A stretch of 64,000 bases of DNA from JBBBNV01 sp037137075 (GTDB lineage Bacteria; Bacillota; Bacilli; Paenibacillales; NBRC-103111): the NCBI RefSeq assembly GCF_037137075.1, contig NZ_JBBBNV010000001.1:186001-250000 (forward strand), written 5' to 3'. The position numbers and the translations under genes were made by a program. Below are positions 1 to 8,094 of this stretch, piece after piece. Numbering within the stretch: position 1 is the first letter of the stretch; each line of letters begins with the position of its first letter. A model generated the notes under the pieces. That model searched no databases. It was not told where the DNA came from and saw only the letters and a list, made by a program, of their open reading frames with translations.

Positions 1-1136
1 CGGCCATCGTGCTGGACGATGTGCTTAACCACGCTCCCCTCTCACGGGCTCAAATTTCGGAGCGGTCCGGCCTTAACAAAGCAACGGTGTCGAGCTTGGT
101 GATGGATCTGATTGAGCATCATCTTGTGCTGGAGATTGGCATGGGCCAGTCCAGCGGCGGCCGCAAGCCGGTCATGCTGGTGTTCAACGAGGTGGCCGGG
201 TATGCGATTGGCCTTGATCTCGGAGTCCATTATATTCGCGGGGTGCTGACCGATCTGAAGGGCGAGGTAATCCGGGAAGCGGAAATTACGGTCAAAAGCC
301 GTCAGGCCGACAAGGTCCTTCCTCTTCTATATGAAACCATCGAAGGCCTGATTAGCCAGGCTCCTGACAGCCCGTACGGGATTGTAGGGATTGGCATCGG
401 CGTGCCCGGCATCGTAGACAGCGAGGGCACCGTGCTGTTCGCCCCGAACCTGGAATGGGAGCATATCCCGCTCCGGCAGCTGGTCAGCGAGCGCTTCAGC
501 TGTCCCGTGACGATCGATAATGAAGCCAATGCAGGCGCACAAGGGGAACAAAAATACGGCGCCGGCCGCGGCATCAACCATTTGATTTATGTGAGCGCAG
601 GGACGGGGATCGGAACCGGCATTATGTTGCAAAAGGAGCTGTACCGGGGGACGTCCGGCTTTTCCGGGGAAATGGGTCATCTGTCCATTGCGCTGGACGG
701 CAAGAAGTGCCGCTGCGGCAATAACGGCTGCTGGGAGCTTTACGCTTCGGAGAATGCCGTACTAGAGCAGACGGAGCCGCTTGGGCTTGCAACGATGGAG
801 GCGGTTAATACCGCTGCCGAGCATGGAGACCATCAGGTGCTGGGCATCCTGGAGCAGACGGGAACTTACCTTGGTATCGGAATCGCGAATATTGTGAACG
901 TGTTCAATCCCGAAGCCGTCGTCATCGGCAACCATTTGCGGCTGTCCGAGCCATGGATAGCGGATGCGATTCGGGACACTGTCGCCCGGCGCACACTCCC
1001 CTACCACCGCAAAAACATGCAAATTTTGTTTGCCGAGCTGCGCGGGCAGTCGGCGGTCCGGGGAGCGGCGTATTATGCGATCAGCGATTTCCTGGCTAAA
1101 ATTAAAGACGGCGTGTATCACCACCCTGTCACATAA
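1..1136 (+). CDS. ROK family transcriptional repressor (XylR-like), 5' end outside window
   Basis: A winged-helix DNA-binding domain (readable from the first full codon at base 3, roughly the first 70 residues) is followed by a ROK sugar-kinase-like domain, the layout of XylR/NagC-type sugar-responsive repressors. The zinc-binding ROK signature CRCGNNGCWE is present near residue 235, preceded by DNEANAGAQGE. The frame is open to the left edge and reads AIVLDDVLNHAPLSRAQISERSG, in the middle of the usual helix-turn-helix, so the GTG at base 9 is not the true start and a short N-terminal stretch lies outside the window. Effector and target operon are unknown because the left neighbour is missing. 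It ends 158 bp before the convergent ppaC gene. Confidence 0.9.
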   Translation, partial: AIVLDDVLNHAPLSRAQISERSGLNKATVSSLVMDLIEHHLVLEIGMGQSSGGRKPVMLVFNEVAGYAIGLDLGVHYIRGVLTDLKGEVIREAEITVKSRQADKVLPLLYETIEGLISQAPDSPYGIVGIGIGVPGIVDSEGTVLFAPNLEWEHIPLRQLVSERFSCPVTIDNEANAGAQGEQKYGAGRGINHLIYVSAGTGIGTGIMLQKELYRGTSGFSGEMGHLSIALDGKKCRCGNNGCWELYASENAVLEQTEPLGLATMEAVNTAAEHGDHQVLGILEQTGTYLGIGIANIVNVFNPEAVVIGNHLRLSEPWIADAIRDTVARRTLPYHRKNMQILFAELRGQSAVRGAAYYAISDFLAKIKDGVYHHPVT

Positions 1137-1139
1137 AAC

Positions 1140-1190
1140 AGGCGGCTCCGGCACGAACAGTATCCCGTGCCAGGGCCGCCTGCTTCCTGT
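1140..1190 (+). terminator. Hairpin between the ROK gene and ppaC
   Basis: A GC-rich inverted repeat has arms at about 1140-1155 and 1166-1181, followed on the plus strand by a weakly T-rich stretch. It lies just after the ROK stop codon, so it probably ends that transcript. The T tract is modest. Confidence 0.5.
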
Positions 1191-1293
1191 TTTCCCGCCT
1201 TTTGACGAAGCAGGATATGGGAATTTCAACAAACGGACATCATCCCATATGGCCGATGCCCGTTTATTGCTTACATCAATGTAAAGTTATCAA

Positions 1294-2226
1294 TTACAGC
1301 GCGTTAAACGTATCAGTCAGCACCGGTACGATTTGCGATTTGCGGGATACAACGCCTTTCAGCACGGCTTTGTTGTCATCCAGCTTCACATTGTACGCTT
1401 TCTCTACGGCATGAGCGCCTGTACCCAGCGCCAAGCCTACGGAATCGTTGTTCAGGATGTCTGTAACAACCAGCAGGAACAGATCCAGGCCTTTCTCTGC
1501 GATGATGCTGCTCAGAGCCGCTTCAACCTCAGCTTGACGGGACAATACGTCGTTCACATCAACGGCGTTTACTTGTGCGATTTCAACCTTTGCACTGCCC
1601 ATGCTGAATTCTTTGGCATCCAGAGAGATCAGCTCAGCTACGGTTTTTTGGCTCAGGTCTGCGCCTGCTTTGAGCATTTCCAGACCGTAGGCTTCTGCAT
1701 TGACGCCTGCGATTTCCGCCAGCTCGCGAGCTGCGGCAATGTCCTGATCCGTGCAGGTCGGGGACTTGAACAGCAAGGAATCGGAGATAATGGCGGACAG
1801 CATCAGACCGGCAATGTTCGGCTCGATAGCAATGCCGTTTTCTTTGTAGAGCTTATTAAGAATGGTCGCTGTGCAGCCAACTGGCTCTGCGCGGAAGTAC
1901 AGCGGGCCGCTTGTCTCAAAATTGGCGATACGGTGATGGTCAATCACCTCCGCCACTTGGACTTGATCAATATCGGAAGCGCTTTGCTGACGCTCATTAT
2001 GGTCAACCAGGATCACGCGTTGTACTTCGTTTGCAACAGTTTCCACTTGACGCGGAGCCGCTGCTTTGAACGTATCCAGCGCGTATTGGGTTTCGCCGTT
2101 GACGCTGCCCAGGCGGACTGCTTCTACATTTGCGCCCAGCTTCGTTTTCAAATCCGCATAAGCCAGGGCCGAGCAGATGGAGTCTGTGTCAGGGTTTTTG
2201 TGTCCGAAAATGAGTACCTTTTTCAT
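1294..2226 (-). CDS. ppaC: Manganese-dependent inorganic pyrophosphatase (class II, DHH family)
   Basis: This cytosolic enzyme hydrolyses pyrophosphate to two phosphates and pulls biosynthetic reactions forward. The 310-residue product matches the family length. It starts MKKVLIFGHKNPDTDS, the first metal-binding motif, and carries the DHH motif (VIDHHRIANFET) near residue 97, followed by the DHHA2 domain. ATG 2226 is preferred over an in-frame ATG at 2244 because AGGAG sits about 7 bases upstream of 2226 and the longer form adds six residues that do not belong to the family. It appears monocistronic and converges with the ROK gene. Confidence 0.95.
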   Translation of the reverse strand: MKKVLIFGHKNPDTDSICSALAYADLKTKLGANVEAVRLGSVNGETQYALDTFKAAAPRQVETVANEVQRVILVDHNERQQSASDIDQVQVAEVIDHHRIANFETSGPLYFRAEPVGCTATILNKLYKENGIAIEPNIAGLMLSAIISDSLLFKSPTCTDQDIAAARELAEIAGVNAEAYGLEMLKAGADLSQKTVAELISLDAKEFSMGSAKVEIAQVNAVDVNDVLSRQAEVEAALSSIIAEKGLDLFLLVVTDILNNDSVGLALGTGAHAVEKAYNVKLDDNKAVLKGVVSRKSQIVPVLTDTFNAL

Positions 2227-2327
2227 TATATTGCTCCTATTCATGTTTTATTGGCGAGAAAAAGTATACCTTAGAACGATATTCTCATTCAAGATTATAT
2301 CATTAAATAATCGTTAAACTGATGCCT

Positions 2328-3032
2328 TTAATGGGAATATTTTTGCCGGAATCTCCTTTTCCACTTCCGCCAAGCCCGGTATCCCTTGCGCACCAAATTT
2401 AAAATTTTGTCGGGAACCGGAATGCGCCGCAGCCACGGGAAATAGAAGCGGTTGTACGCTTTCTTGAGATCCTCCCACATCTCGCACGGGTCCTGCTCCA
2501 GAAAGTCCGAGACGTCGACGACGATGCCCCGCCCGTCCTTCATCATCACATTCTTGCCATGCACATCGTGGGGCGACAAGCCCCGGCTGACCGCATACGC
2601 CAGCGCTTTGTCGATGTCGCGGATGACCTGCTGCGGAATAGGCACCCCTTTGCGGATGCAGTTATAGAGGGTCATGCCGCTCAGGCGCCGCAGCACCAGA
2701 TAGCCTGCCCGCGCGTGGTAGCACTCGGAATAGGCCGGATGGCTGCCTAGCCGCTTGTATACCTCGACCTCGTCAGCCCAGCCCGGCTTGCCGGGAGCAT
2801 ACACCTTCACGACGAAGCCCGGGTAATCAGGATGCAGGAACACTCCGGCATAATTGCCGCAGCCAGCCACCCGCCACGGCTTGGGCAAGCGCTTTACCTG
2901 TACGGGCTCATGCAGCCTGCTTCCGTCAAGCTCCAGCTGCGGCAGCATTTCCTCTACTTCCAGTATATAAGGCTTTAATTGCTCTTGCTCTGATCGGAAT
3001 GTCATCGTTTTATATTGTTCCTGTTCTGTCAT
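2328..3032 (-). CDS. Small serine/threonine protein kinase-like protein (YrzF-type)
   Basis: A 234-residue protein resembling the compact bacterial Ser/Thr kinases such as B. subtilis YrzF. Visible motifs are a glycine-containing loop (AGCGNYAGVFLHPDYPG), a lysine in FVVKVY, a catalytic-loop equivalent SPHDVHGKNVM (HxD then N) near residue 155, and VVDVSDF in the place of the DFG segment. The C-terminus is strongly basic (RKGYRAWRKWKRRFRQK), which could bind nucleic acid or membrane. AGAGGAA lies just upstream of the ATG. Substrate unknown. The kinase fold is supported by motifs only, so activity is inferred. Confidence 0.7.
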   Translation of the reverse strand: MTEQEQYKTMTFRSEQEQLKPYILEVEEMLPQLELDGSRLHEPVQVKRLPKPWRVAGCGNYAGVFLHPDYPGFVVKVYAPGKPGWADEVEVYKRLGSHPAYSECYHARAGYLVLRRLSGMTLYNCIRKGVPIPQQVIRDIDKALAYAVSRGLSPHDVHGKNVMMKDGRGIVVDVSDFLEQDPCEMWEDLKKAYNRFYFPWLRRIPVPDKILNLVRKGYRAWRKWKRRFRQKYSH

Positions 3033-3410
3033 ATGTTCCTCTTGTGAATGGATTGCTGATACACTTGTTCAGCAGGCTCGCTTTTTGACGAATAGATGGA
3101 TTGGCCGCCGTATTTTTCCTTTCAGAGCTCCGATTTTAATTTTTGCTGCACAGGCTTTGCTGCACGCACAGGCTTACCCGCTTGTCCGGCTGATGCCGAT
3201 GAAGCTGCAAGCCGGGCTGACAGATCTGCATGACGACCGGGCTTGCCGGTTGTCTGCTGCAGACGGGGCAATACGACCATGCACACGGAGTCCCTCTACT
3301 TGGATAAATTCGGTGATTTTATCTCTATCATATCACATCCAACAGCATGTGTATGAACTTTTGTCTGTCAGGGAATAGTAGGACGAACCATTAGTTAAGG
3401 AGGCTGGCAG
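3033..3410. other. Intergenic, no gene supported
   Basis: This 378-base gap separates the divergent kinase-like gene and a 47-codon gene. Open frames exist but lack ribosome binding sites and protein-like composition. I see no confident promoter. Confidence 0.4.
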
Positions 3411-3554
3411 ATGACCATGACAAACTACACGGCAGCCAATTTATCGGCCGAAGAAATTCAGCAGATTCAAGAGCTGGAACGCACCCTGTCTGACCAAACA
3501 GGAGAAGCCGTCATTCTGGTCGCCTATCATTCCGACGAGGAGAAAACATCCTAG
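3411..3554 (+). CDS. Small hypothetical protein (47 residues)
   Basis: A short frame with an excellent ribosome binding site (TAAGGAGG, 8 bases before the ATG) encodes MTMTNYTAANLSAEEIQQIQ followed by an acidic, mixed helical stretch ending YHSDEEKTS. No signal peptide, membrane segment or cysteine is present. The central part (AEEIQQIQELERTLSDQTGE) looks helical and soluble. I do not recognise a family. The gene stands alone between the kinase-like gene and the GNAT gene. Support rests on the ribosome binding site and coding character. Confidence 0.6.
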   Translation: MTMTNYTAANLSAEEIQQIQELERTLSDQTGEAVILVAYHSDEEKTS

Positions 3555-3657
3555 CAAGGAACTAACAAGCCGGGCCGTTGTTGCGGCTGAAATCCAATGT
3601 TCCTTAGATAAACGTCATGCAGCTTGCACTGGAGCTGCGCGAATTCAGCCGCCGGCC

Positions 3658-4176
3658 TTACACCAGCTTTTTGTCCATATGCACGATTTCCAGGGAGCCG
3701 AATGGCTCAGCTTGTACGATAAACCCTTGCTTCTCCCAAAACTGAACGGCACCGGGCAGGAACCGGCGGGTATGCAGATACATCGCTTCATAGCCCTTGG
3801 CCCTGGCCAGGGGCAGCAAATGGTTCACCATTGAGGTGCCCAGTCCGAGCTTCCGGCAAGCGGGATGAACATAGCACCTTACAAGCTCCGCGGTTCGCTG
3901 TCCTGCATATAGTCCCTTCATATCCTCTAAACGATCATCATACCAAACAAACGCCGCCGTTGCGGCGATTTGTCCTTCTCCGTCAAAGGCTGCGAGAAAA
4001 GCCGCATCCGGCGATGCATGATACAATCGCGCAAACGGAGCAATATCCTGGGGAAGCTGCTCCGGATTGAACATCGGGAACACTTCCCTGCGTATGTGGA
4101 GAATAAATTCGATAAGCCATGGCAGCTCCAGCAGCTCGACCTCTCTGATTTAGAAGCCGTTTCCAATTTCATCCAT
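3658..4176 (-). pseudogene. GNAT N-acetyltransferase with an in-frame stop at codon 9
   Basis: The GNAT fold is clear: ELVRCYVHPACRKLGLGTSMVNHLL is the acetyl-CoA-binding motif A, followed by AKGYEAMYLHTR and a C-terminal GFIVQAEPFG. The best start is ATG 4176, behind AGGAGGAAC. It reads MDEIGNGF, then TAA (4150-4152), then continues in the same frame with IREVELLELPWLIEFILHIR, which is exactly the first strand and helix a GNAT protein should have. A shorter product could begin at ATG 4083, where AGGGAAG gives a possible weak ribosome binding site, but it would lack that strand and helix. This is either a genuine nonsense mutation, a sequencing error, or a gene expressed only from the internal start. 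Confidence 0.7.
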
Positions 4177-4418
4177 ACAGGTTGTTCCTCCTCTCAACTT
4201 ACAGCGATCCTTCCCAAAAAGTAGCACATTATGCCGCGCATGTAAAACCGGGGCCTGGCGGTGAGGAAGCCGTTAAAGGCTTGAGCTTCACAGCTTTGGT
4301 TTTGGACGCCTCTATGCGCACAGCACGTTCTGCATGAGAGCCATGGCAGACCCACACGGGTTGAACAGAGCTCACATCGCGTTTCATTCGCGTTTTTATC
4401 CGGATACGCTGCAAAGTC

Positions 4419-4448
4419 TTGGACATTTGTAATAAAAAAGGTTACAAT
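4419..4448 (+). promoter_or_regulatory. Sigma-A-like promoter for the monooxygenase gene
   Basis: TTGGAC (4419-4424) and TACAAT (4443-4448) are separated by 18 bases and lie about 60 bases before the start codon of the next gene. Confidence 0.5.
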
Positions 4449-4511
4449 TCAAAGGGAACGGACTTATGCCCGTTAAAAAAATGTATTGACCTGATCTCAT
4501 GAGGTGAAGAT

Positions 4512-5519
4512 ATGCTTACATTAAGTGTTTTGGATCAATCACAAATTTGCGAAGGAAGAACCGCCTCCGCTGCGCTCAAGGAAACAACCCTGCTGGCGCA
4601 GGAAGCCGACCTGCTGGGCTATACGCGGTACTGGGTCGCAGAGCACCATGCCTCCGCTGCCCTGGCCTCCTCCAGCCCGGAAGTGCTCATTGCGCATCTG
4701 GCTGCGCATACGAAGCGTATCCGCGTCGGCTCAGGCGGGGTCATGCTGTCGCATTACAGCGCGTATAAGGTAGCCGAGAATTTCCGCCTGCTGGAGGCGC
4801 TCCATCCCGGCCGCATCGATGTTGGGCTGGGACGGGCGCCGGGCGGCATGCCGATTTCCACGAGAGCCCTGCAGGAAGGCAAATATACCGGTATCGACCG
4901 CTATCCGGAGCAGGTCGATGACTTGATCGGCTATTTGCATGACGCGCTTCCGGCCGGACACCGGTTTGCCGGCTTGCAGGCGGAGCCCTCTATCCCGACA
5001 GCGCCGGAAATTTGGCTGCTCGGCTCTAGCTCGGGAAGCTCTATGATTGCGGCCGAGAAAGGCCTGGCCTTCGGCTATGCCCAGTTTTTCGGCGTGCCGG
5101 ATAGCGAGCATTCCGTACACTACTATAAGGAAAACTTCAAGCCGTCCGCATTCAATGACAAGCCGCGAATTTTGGCCGCTGTTTATGTGGTCTGTGCCGA
5201 TACGGAGGAAGCAGCCAGCCGCTTGGCATGGAGCACCGATTTGTTTTTCCTCAAGCTGGAGCAGGGCCGTCTGCTCGATCGCTTCCCTTCCCTGCAGACA
5301 GCGGAAGATTATCCTTACACAGAATACGACCTCCAGCGCATCCGCGCTGTACGCCAGCGCCGGATTATCGGCACACCGGAGCAGGTAAAAAGCAAGCTGC
5401 TAGCCATGCAGAAGCAATACGGCATTGACGAGTTCATGATCGTCACCATGACGCATGATTTCGAGGCCCGGCTGCGCTCGTACCGCCTGCTGGCAGAAGC
5501 GTTCCAGCTGCAGGGCTAA
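4512..5519 (+). CDS. Luciferase-like flavin-dependent monooxygenase (MsnO8-type)
   Basis: A 335-residue single-domain TIM-barrel protein of the bacterial luciferase-like family that uses reduced flavin (F420 or FMNH2 type). It begins LTLSVLDQSQICEGRTASAAL, then GYTRYWVAEHHASAALASSSPEVLI and RIRVGSGGVMLSHYSAYKVAENF, all hallmarks of the MsnO8/YvbT subgroup. LLGSSSGSSMIAAEKGLAFGYAQ forms the phosphate-binding end of the barrel. GAGGTGAAG precedes the ATG. The physiological substrate cannot be deduced. A hairpin plus T run at 5781-5819 is the first likely terminator downstream. Confidence 0.85.
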   Translation: MLTLSVLDQSQICEGRTASAALKETTLLAQEADLLGYTRYWVAEHHASAALASSSPEVLIAHLAAHTKRIRVGSGGVMLSHYSAYKVAENFRLLEALHPGRIDVGLGRAPGGMPISTRALQEGKYTGIDRYPEQVDDLIGYLHDALPAGHRFAGLQAEPSIPTAPEIWLLGSSSGSSMIAAEKGLAFGYAQFFGVPDSEHSVHYYKENFKPSAFNDKPRILAAVYVVCADTEEAASRLAWSTDLFFLKLEQGRLLDRFPSLQTAEDYPYTEYDLQRIRAVRQRRIIGTPEQVKSKLLAMQKQYGIDEFMIVTMTHDFEARLRSYRLLAEAFQLQG

Positions 5520-5780
5520 CGGCGACCCAGCTCGTTTGATTGCTTACGTCATAGCGCCACTCATGCTATAAATGCCAATTCCAGCTGCAGCAAGGACTAT
5601 GATTCGCCATATTTTGTAAGCTGCAAGGTTTCTTCCTTTTATTTTTTCGGCCACGCCGAGCTCTCAGCGTGCAATATATGACAGCAGAAAGGCTGTAAGG
5701 CTGGACGCAGGCTCTCCGCCAGCTCTCATTATTCAGACGGTTTGATGATAAGCGTATACGGTAGCGTGTTATACAGCAAC

Positions 5781-5819
5781 AAAGGACGCAGCCTCAGCTG
5801 CGTCCTTTGTTATTTTTTT
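5781..5819 (+). terminator. Rho-independent terminator
   Basis: A perfect 12-base inverted repeat, AAAGGACGCAGC with its complement after CTCA, is followed by GTTATTTTTTT on the plus strand. It overlaps the last codons of the small minus-strand gene at 5794-5916, so the same sequence serves as coding end on one strand and terminator on the other. Confidence 0.8.
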
Positions 5820-5916
5820 GCGCGACCTTGTATACATTCCAGCCGATGAACACGGCTGTCACCAGACAGACGCCCAAATAAATAAACATTGGCAGTACAT
5901 TATGTGTATCCTGCAT
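5794..5916 (-). CDS. Small single-pass membrane protein (40 residues)
   Basis: The frame begins MQDTHNVLPMFIYLGVCLVT, has one hydrophobic helix (about residues 8-29) and ends in a short basic tail (KVAQKNNKGRS), so the C-terminus should face the cytoplasm. GAGGG lies 6 bases before ATG 5916. A longer frame from 6006 adds a non-hydrophobic leader without a better ribosome binding site. Function unknown. Its 3' end is embedded in the terminator for the opposite strand. Confidence 0.5.
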   Translation of the reverse strand: MQDTHNVLPMFIYLGVCLVTAVFIGWNVYKVAQKNNKGRS

Positions 5917-6078
5917 TCCTGACCCTCTTTTCCCAGTTTCGTTCAAACCAATCCCTTGTAATGAGTGTAGTCCCTCTTTCCGTCCATTGTCAATCAGTAC
6001 AAGCAAAGAAATTCAGACTCCATCTGCTTCACGGGCTTAACCTGACCGGATTCGACACGATGCAGCAATTTGTACCCG

Positions 6079-6108
6079 TTTACAGAAAATAACTCGCACC
6101 GTCATAAT
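6079..6108 (+). promoter_or_regulatory. Sigma-A-like promoter for the PfpI-family gene
   Basis: TTTACA (6079-6084) and CATAAT (6103-6108) are 18 bases apart, about 30 bases upstream of the start at 6140. Confidence 0.45.
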
Positions 6109-6139
6109 GGAAAGGTATTCCAACCTAAGGAGTGATTCC

Positions 6140-6697
6140 ATGTCCAAAAAGATTTTAATTTTGACTGGTGACGCAGCAGAGGTTTTGGAGCTCTATTATC
6201 CTTATTACCGGATTTTGGAGGAAGGCTATGAGGCGGTCATTGCTTCGCCGGCCAAAAAAACGCTTCATACCGTGGTACACGACTTTGTGGAGGATTGGGA
6301 AACCTACACCGAAAAACCCGCCCATCGGATTGCCTCTCATCTGGCATTTGCGGATGTAAGCCCTGCCGAATACGACGGCCTTATTATTCCCGGCGGACGA
6401 GCCCCGGAATACATTCGCCTGGACGCAAACGTCCCCCGCATCCTCCAGCATTTTCTGGAGCAGGATAAGCCTGTCGGCGCCATCTGCCATGCAGCGCAGG
6501 TGTTTGCCGCCTTGAAGGACACCGCTTACTTTCAAGGCCGGACGATGACTGCCTACCAGGCCTGCCGGCTGGACGTGGAGAAGCTGGGGGCCGCCTATGC
6601 CGCGGACACCCTTCATGTGGATGGCAGGCTGGTGACCGGACATGCTTGGCCGGATTTGCCCGGGTTTATGCGAGAGTTTCTGAAATTATTGAAGTAG
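6140..6697 (+). CDS. DJ-1/PfpI family protein (class I glutamine amidotransferase-like)
   Basis: This 185-residue cytosolic protein has the DJ-1/PfpI fold. The nucleophile elbow is GAICHAAQ, with the reactive cysteine near residue 115, and YDGLIIPGGRAPEYIR is the preceding conserved strand and turn. Members act as glyoxalase/deglycase-like, protease or stress proteins, and the sequence does not distinguish these. The start at 6140 is chosen because AAGGAGTG lies 7 bases upstream and the product then begins MSKKILILTGD, as the family does. An in-frame ATG at 6107 lacks a ribosome binding site. Confidence 0.88.
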   Translation: MSKKILILTGDAAEVLELYYPYYRILEEGYEAVIASPAKKTLHTVVHDFVEDWETYTEKPAHRIASHLAFADVSPAEYDGLIIPGGRAPEYIRLDANVPRILQHFLEQDKPVGAICHAAQVFAALKDTAYFQGRTMTAYQACRLDVEKLGAAYAADTLHVDGRLVTGHAWPDLPGFMREFLKLLK

Positions 6698-6765
6698 GTC
6701 TATTATTCGTCTCATCAAGTCGTGCTTCTGGATCAGCACTGCCGTACAGCCTTTTCTTGCCAAAC

Positions 6766-6802
6766 AAGCGCCTGTTCATGCCAATTGCATGATGAGGCGC
6801 TT
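6766..6802. terminator. Inverted repeat between convergent genes
   Basis: Arms AAGCGCCTGTTCATGC and GCATGATGAGGCGCTT match at 14 of 16 positions. It lies between the convergent PfpI and IF-3-like genes and has weak U-rich tails on both strands, so it is probably a bidirectional terminator. Confidence 0.45.
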
Positions 6803-6911
6803 CTTACATATCAGGCTTGGCGGCGCTTCGTTCATTGCCGCCGTCAATGGACTTCCCTGTACCAGACGCCCACAGCTATGGATCGATGCAGCTGATACCT
6901 TCGGGCGCTGC

Positions 6912-7385
6912 TTACAGAGGGTCCAGTTGAACAGCCGCCTGCTTGCCGCTTAACTGAATGCCTGTTTTTTTACGGCCTGCCGAAGCCAAGTCCTTGATCA
7001 ATTGCTCAAGCAGCTCCTTTGCCTTGGCGCCTTCCTTGCCTTGAATTTTGACGACGAAGAGGACCGCATCGCCACCGGACAAAATACGCGAAGCCTGCTC
7101 CTTCTTGGTCTCATAATCGTGATCTTCAATGTGCGGAGTCAGCCGGATTTCCTTCAGCTTCGGCTGGCGTTCGGCCTTGCGCGCCTGCTGCGCCTCCGCC
7201 TTGGCGGCACCAGCCCCAATAAGCCGGCAGGGCGGCGGACTGCTGGCAAGCGAAGTGCAGACTAAATCGACCTTGAGCTTCTTGGCCATGGCCAGAGCCT
7301 CCGCCGTCGGCACAATCCCCAAATCCTCTCCGTCGAGTCCGGTTAATTCGACAACGGCTGCTTTAATTTTTTCATTCATTATCAT
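6912..7385 (-). CDS. Divergent translation initiation factor IF-3-like protein
   Basis: The 157-residue product aligns over its whole length with IF-3. The N-domain is NEKIKAAVVELTGLDGEDLG followed by KVDLVCTSLASSPPPCRLI. The C-domain opens KLKEIRLTPHIEDHDYETK, as in InfC. Key basic elements differ: the linker YGKxxxEQQKK of true IF-3 is GAGAAKAEAQQARK, and the ribosome-contact segment KGRxxxHKE is replaced by QGKEGAKAKE. It is not in an infC-rpmI-rplT cluster, so it is probably an accessory paralogue. ATG 7385 follows CAGGTG; a second ATG lies at 7379. It is transcribed divergently from the gene at 7451. Confidence 0.8.
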   Translation of the reverse strand: MIMNEKIKAAVVELTGLDGEDLGIVPTAEALAMAKKLKVDLVCTSLASSPPPCRLIGAGAAKAEAQQARKAERQPKLKEIRLTPHIEDHDYETKKEQASRILSGGDAVLFVVKIQGKEGAKAKELLEQLIKDLASAGRKKTGIQLSGKQAAVQLDPL

Positions 7386-7414
7386 TGTGGATGCACCTGA
7401 ACTTTCGTTATAAT
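7385..7414 (+). promoter_or_regulatory. Promoter for the 102-residue protein gene
   Basis: TTGTGG (7385-7390) and a perfect TATAAT (7409-7414) are separated by 18 bases. The -35 box overlaps the start codon of the divergent IF-3-like gene, so the two transcription units are tightly packed. Confidence 0.55.
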
Positions 7415-7450
7415 TGAACCCTATCTTACCGTGAAAGAGGAGATTTCGCA

Positions 7451-7759
7451 ATGAACCGCAAAGAGCTGGAAGAACAAATCATCCGCAATTATCAGCAGGA
7501 CGAGCAAATGATGATTCTCGTATTCGCCCAATGGTGCGTGAATCATGACCTTGACCCGGCAGAGCTGTACCGGAGAGCTTATGCCCGGCAGGGTGAGAAC
7601 GAAGCCCTTCAACAAGCCGTTGCACTTACCGTCCCGAAGGAAGAAGCGGGCGACATTGCGGATGACACCCTGCTCAGCGTCTTGTCCTTATACAATAATG
7701 ATGACTTGGCCGTTGTCGTTACAGAAGAAATTGCCAAGCGCTCTTCCCGCAAGCGTTAA
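7451..7759 (+). CDS. Conserved-looking hypothetical protein (102 residues)
   Basis: A soluble, acidic, mostly helical protein starting MNRKELEEQIIRNYQQDEQM and ending AKRSSRKR. It has no signal peptide, membrane helix or recognised motif. The start is well supported by AGAGGAG 8 bases upstream, and a TATAAT promoter sits just before it. It is divergent from the IF-3-like gene with only 65 bases between start codons, suggesting co-regulation. I do not recognise the family. Confidence 0.75.
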   Translation: MNRKELEEQIIRNYQQDEQMMILVFAQWCVNHDLDPAELYRRAYARQGENEALQQAVALTVPKEEAGDIADDTLLSVLSLYNNDDLAVVVTEEIAKRSSRKR

Positions 7760-8094
7760 GCATCCGCGCACGGCTTCAGACGGGGAAGCGGATTCAGGCA
7801 TGAGTCCTGCTTTCCCCCGCTTGCTGCCGATCCGCCAATCCGCGCAGACCCCCAGAAGTTCATATGATGTCCTATCTTCTTATCTTCCCTGCGCATTAGT
7901 GTGATGTGCAGCTCCGCTTACGGCCTTCATCAACGTACGAATAGAGTCATCGCAGCCAGTTGGTCCGGCCATCGCGGCGGGGACTGGCACGCGACTCGGT
8001 ACATGGAGGCTCTCCCGGCCTATTTTGACCGCATCATTCATGCCACTTTCGGCGATCCCGCCGCCACCGACAATGAAGTCGAATACCAATTCGT
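7760..8094. other. Intergenic, no gene supported
   Basis: Short opposing frames cover about 7880-8098, but neither has a ribosome binding site or recognisable product. The sequence changes character just before the AT-rich dif-like site. Confidence 0.35.

Noticed and set aside
1333..2274. Long plus-strand frame opposite ppaC
   Set aside because: It is the antisense shadow of a clear pyrophosphatase gene and has Cys/Gln-rich, non-protein-like composition.
4229..4426. Minus-strand 65-codon frame
   Set aside because: No ribosome binding site, and composition looks like GC-rich noncoding DNA. It also lies upstream of the plus-strand monooxygenase promoter.
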